From Nitrospirota bacterium (lineage in GTDB: Bacteria; Nitrospirota; UBA9217), in NCBI GenBank assembly GCA_027456925.1, contig DAIDTZ010000224.1:1-12742 (forward strand): DNA of 12,742 bases, given 5' to 3'. Positions 11,529 through 12,742 of the stretch are shown here, piece after piece; within the stretch, counting starts at the first letter, position 1; every line of letters begins with the position of its first letter. The notes beneath the pieces are model-generated. The model had not been told where the DNA came from and ran no database searches. It saw only the letters and a list, made by a program, of their open reading frames with translations. The position numbers and the translations under genes are program-made.

Positions 11529-12599
11529 ATGAGGGCGCCGGAGAACCGGCCTGCCATGGAAAAACAAGAGATATATGATGTGGTAATAAAAAACCTTCCC
11601 GTCGGCTTTTCCATAGTGGACCTGGAGGGGACCATTGTCGATTTTAATCCTATCGCGGAAGAAATAACCGGTTATTCCAGGGACGAAGTGATAAACAAGC
11701 CTCACTTTGAAATTCTCCACGGCACTCTCGATAGAGACGCCTGTCCTCTGCTCAAGCATGCTCTCTCGCTGAAGGAGCAGGCCATTGCAGTGGAAACGAC
11801 GATCAAAAAGAAAAACGGAGAGCAAATTGCTCTTTTAGTCACCACCGCTCCGTTGTTTGACGAGGACGGCGGTCTTTCCGGCGCGGTAGAGCTTTTCCGG
11901 GACATCAGCGAAGCCAAACAGCGGGAACGGGAGAGAAAAAATATCCTTTCCATGTTCGCCCACGACATGAAAAATCCGGTCACGACCGCGGGAGGATTCT
12001 TGTCACGACTTCTTGCCGGCAAAGCGGGCGCGCTCACGGAAAAACAGAAGAGCTACCTCGAAACGATCCGGGAGGAGCTTTACAAAGTTTCGGACCTGAT
12101 CGCGGACTTTCTCGAATTCTCCCGCATCGGAGCGAAGGCATATATGCCGGTTCCCCGTCCTTTCAACATCAGAAAAAACATGAACAACGCCGTCGAAGCC
12201 GCAAAAATAGAGGCTGACAAAAAAGGCATAACCATTCTTTTTGAAGTTTCGGAAGAGATACCGCCTACCATACTTGCCGATCCGGCAATGATAGACCGGG
12301 TCCTCGCCAACCTTCTCGATAACGCGATAACCTATACGGGTAAAGGCGGAACAATAGCCGTCAGGCTTTCGGATGCGGACAATGATATTCTTGTATCCGT
12401 AACGGACACGGGCAGGGGCATCCCGGAAGAGCAGCTTCCCTATATATTCGACGCCTTCTATCGCATAAGCCGGGACACAAAAGGGTCCGGCTTGGGATTA
12501 TTCATAGCGAAAACCATTATCGAGGCGCACGGCGGCAGGATATGGGCGGAGAGCAAGCGGGAGAGAGGCAGTACGTTCAGTTTCACGTTGAAGCAGTAA
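11529..12599 (+). CDS. Soluble PAS-domain sensor histidine kinase
   Basis: A cytosolic two-component sensor kinase; no membrane segment or signal peptide is visible. Numbered from ATG 11529 (356 residues), a PAS domain (about 15-128, with LEGTIVDFNPIAEEITGYSRDE) is followed by a short charged linker. The HisKA dimerisation domain has phospho-acceptor His145 in FAHDMKNPVT. The HATPase domain has the N-box Asn265 (NLLDNAITYTG), the G1 box DTGRGIP (293-299), the F-box FDAFYRIS and the G2 box GSGLGLFIAK (319-328). All catalytic boxes are intact. Cys72 in RDACPL within the PAS region could matter for ligand or redox sensing, but this is speculative. The frame is open from GTG 11490, inside the palindrome; ATG 11529 has GGA at 5 bases and ATG 11556 has GGAG at 12 bases. 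No response regulator gene follows, so its partner is elsewhere. Confidence 0.9.
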   Translation: MRAPENRPAMEKQEIYDVVIKNLPVGFSIVDLEGTIVDFNPIAEEITGYSRDEVINKPHFEILHGTLDRDACPLLKHALSLKEQAIAVETTIKKKNGEQIALLVTTAPLFDEDGGLSGAVELFRDISEAKQRERERKNILSMFAHDMKNPVTTAGGFLSRLLAGKAGALTEKQKSYLETIREELYKVSDLIADFLEFSRIGAKAYMPVPRPFNIRKNMNNAVEAAKIEADKKGITILFEVSEEIPPTILADPAMIDRVLANLLDNAITYTGKGGTIAVRLSDADNDILVSVTDTGRGIPEEQLPYIFDAFYRISRDTKGSGLGLFIAKTIIEAHGGRIWAESKRERGSTFSFTLKQ

Positions 12600-12654
12600 A
12601 GCAGGCGGTTTGCTATTGCAGAAAACACACAAACCCGGCACAAAGGAGGAAGCC

Positions 12655-12742
12655 ATGAGAAAAACAATCAGCATAGCAACGGCAGTTGCAGCGGCAATGA
12701 TCCTCGTTTCATCCGTTTCTCTCGCAGGTCCCTGGAAGGGTT
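12655..12742 (+). CDS. Exported protein, 3'-truncated by the window edge
   Basis: Twenty-nine codons of a gene whose N-terminus is a clean Sec signal peptide: MRKT, then an Ala/Ile/Val-rich core, then SVSLAG with probable cleavage after Ala24. The mature protein would begin GPWKG. AGGAGG (12644-12649) lies 5 bases before the ATG, a near-ideal ribosome binding site that suggests strong expression. The gene starts 55 bases after the kinase stop and may be cotranscribed with it. The mature part is missing, so the product cannot be named; small periplasmic stress proteins often start this way, but nothing here proves that. Confidence 0.75.
   Translation, partial: MRKTISIATAVAAAMILVSSVSLAGPWKG

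Overview
The window reads as chromosomal DNA from a Gram-negative, diderm bacterium. The supporting signs are a lipoprotein with a BamE-like domain, several exported or inner-membrane proteases, a periplasmic metallopeptidase-type fusion protein and good Shine-Dalgarno sequences. The mix of genes and the short 'TTGCGAGCGAAGCG' palindromic repeat would suit a Nitrospirota or Desulfobacterota lineage. That is a guess from impression, not from a marker gene. No rRNA, tRNA, CRISPR array or intact transposase gene is visible.

Layout, all genes on the + strand. (1) 1-1745: the 3' part of an mprF-type gene (flippase plus aminoacyl-phosphatidylglycerol synthase), cut by the left edge. (2) 1896-2300: a small lipoprotein with a SmpA/OmlA/BamE-like fold. 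(3) 2549-3811: a membrane-anchored PDZ plus S41 carboxyl-terminal processing protease whose catalytic Lys position holds Thr. (4) 3914-4579: a rhomboid intramembrane protease. (5) 4594-4736: a non-coding inverted-repeat element resembling a MITE, flanked by a short direct repeat. (6) 4810-7806: a 998-residue exported protein joining an M1-type metallopeptidase, an unassigned linker region, a ChaN/Tiki-like domain and a PDZ domain. (7) 7969-8829: a polytopic membrane protein like NicO/UreH metal transporters, with a His-rich loop. (8) 8897-11323: a P3A-type proton-pumping ATPase broken by two in-frame TAG codons, with the frame otherwise intact. (9) 11529-12599: a soluble PAS sensor histidine kinase behind a promoter-like sequence and a 20-bp perfect palindrome. 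(10) 12655 to the right edge: the first 29 codons of an exported protein.

The first two thirds is an envelope-themed block: membrane lipid charge modification, a lipoprotein, and three different protease-type proteins acting in or across the membrane. The last third is about transport and sensing. The transporter-like gene and the ATPase are only tens of bases apart and probably share a transcript. The kinase appears to have its own promoter, and no response regulator lies in the window.

The points most worth a second look are the M1-ChaN-PDZ fusion, the two amber codons in an otherwise well-kept ATPase, the S41 protease lacking its usual Lys/Gln, the MITE-like element with its flanking repeat, and the perfect palindrome over the kinase promoter.
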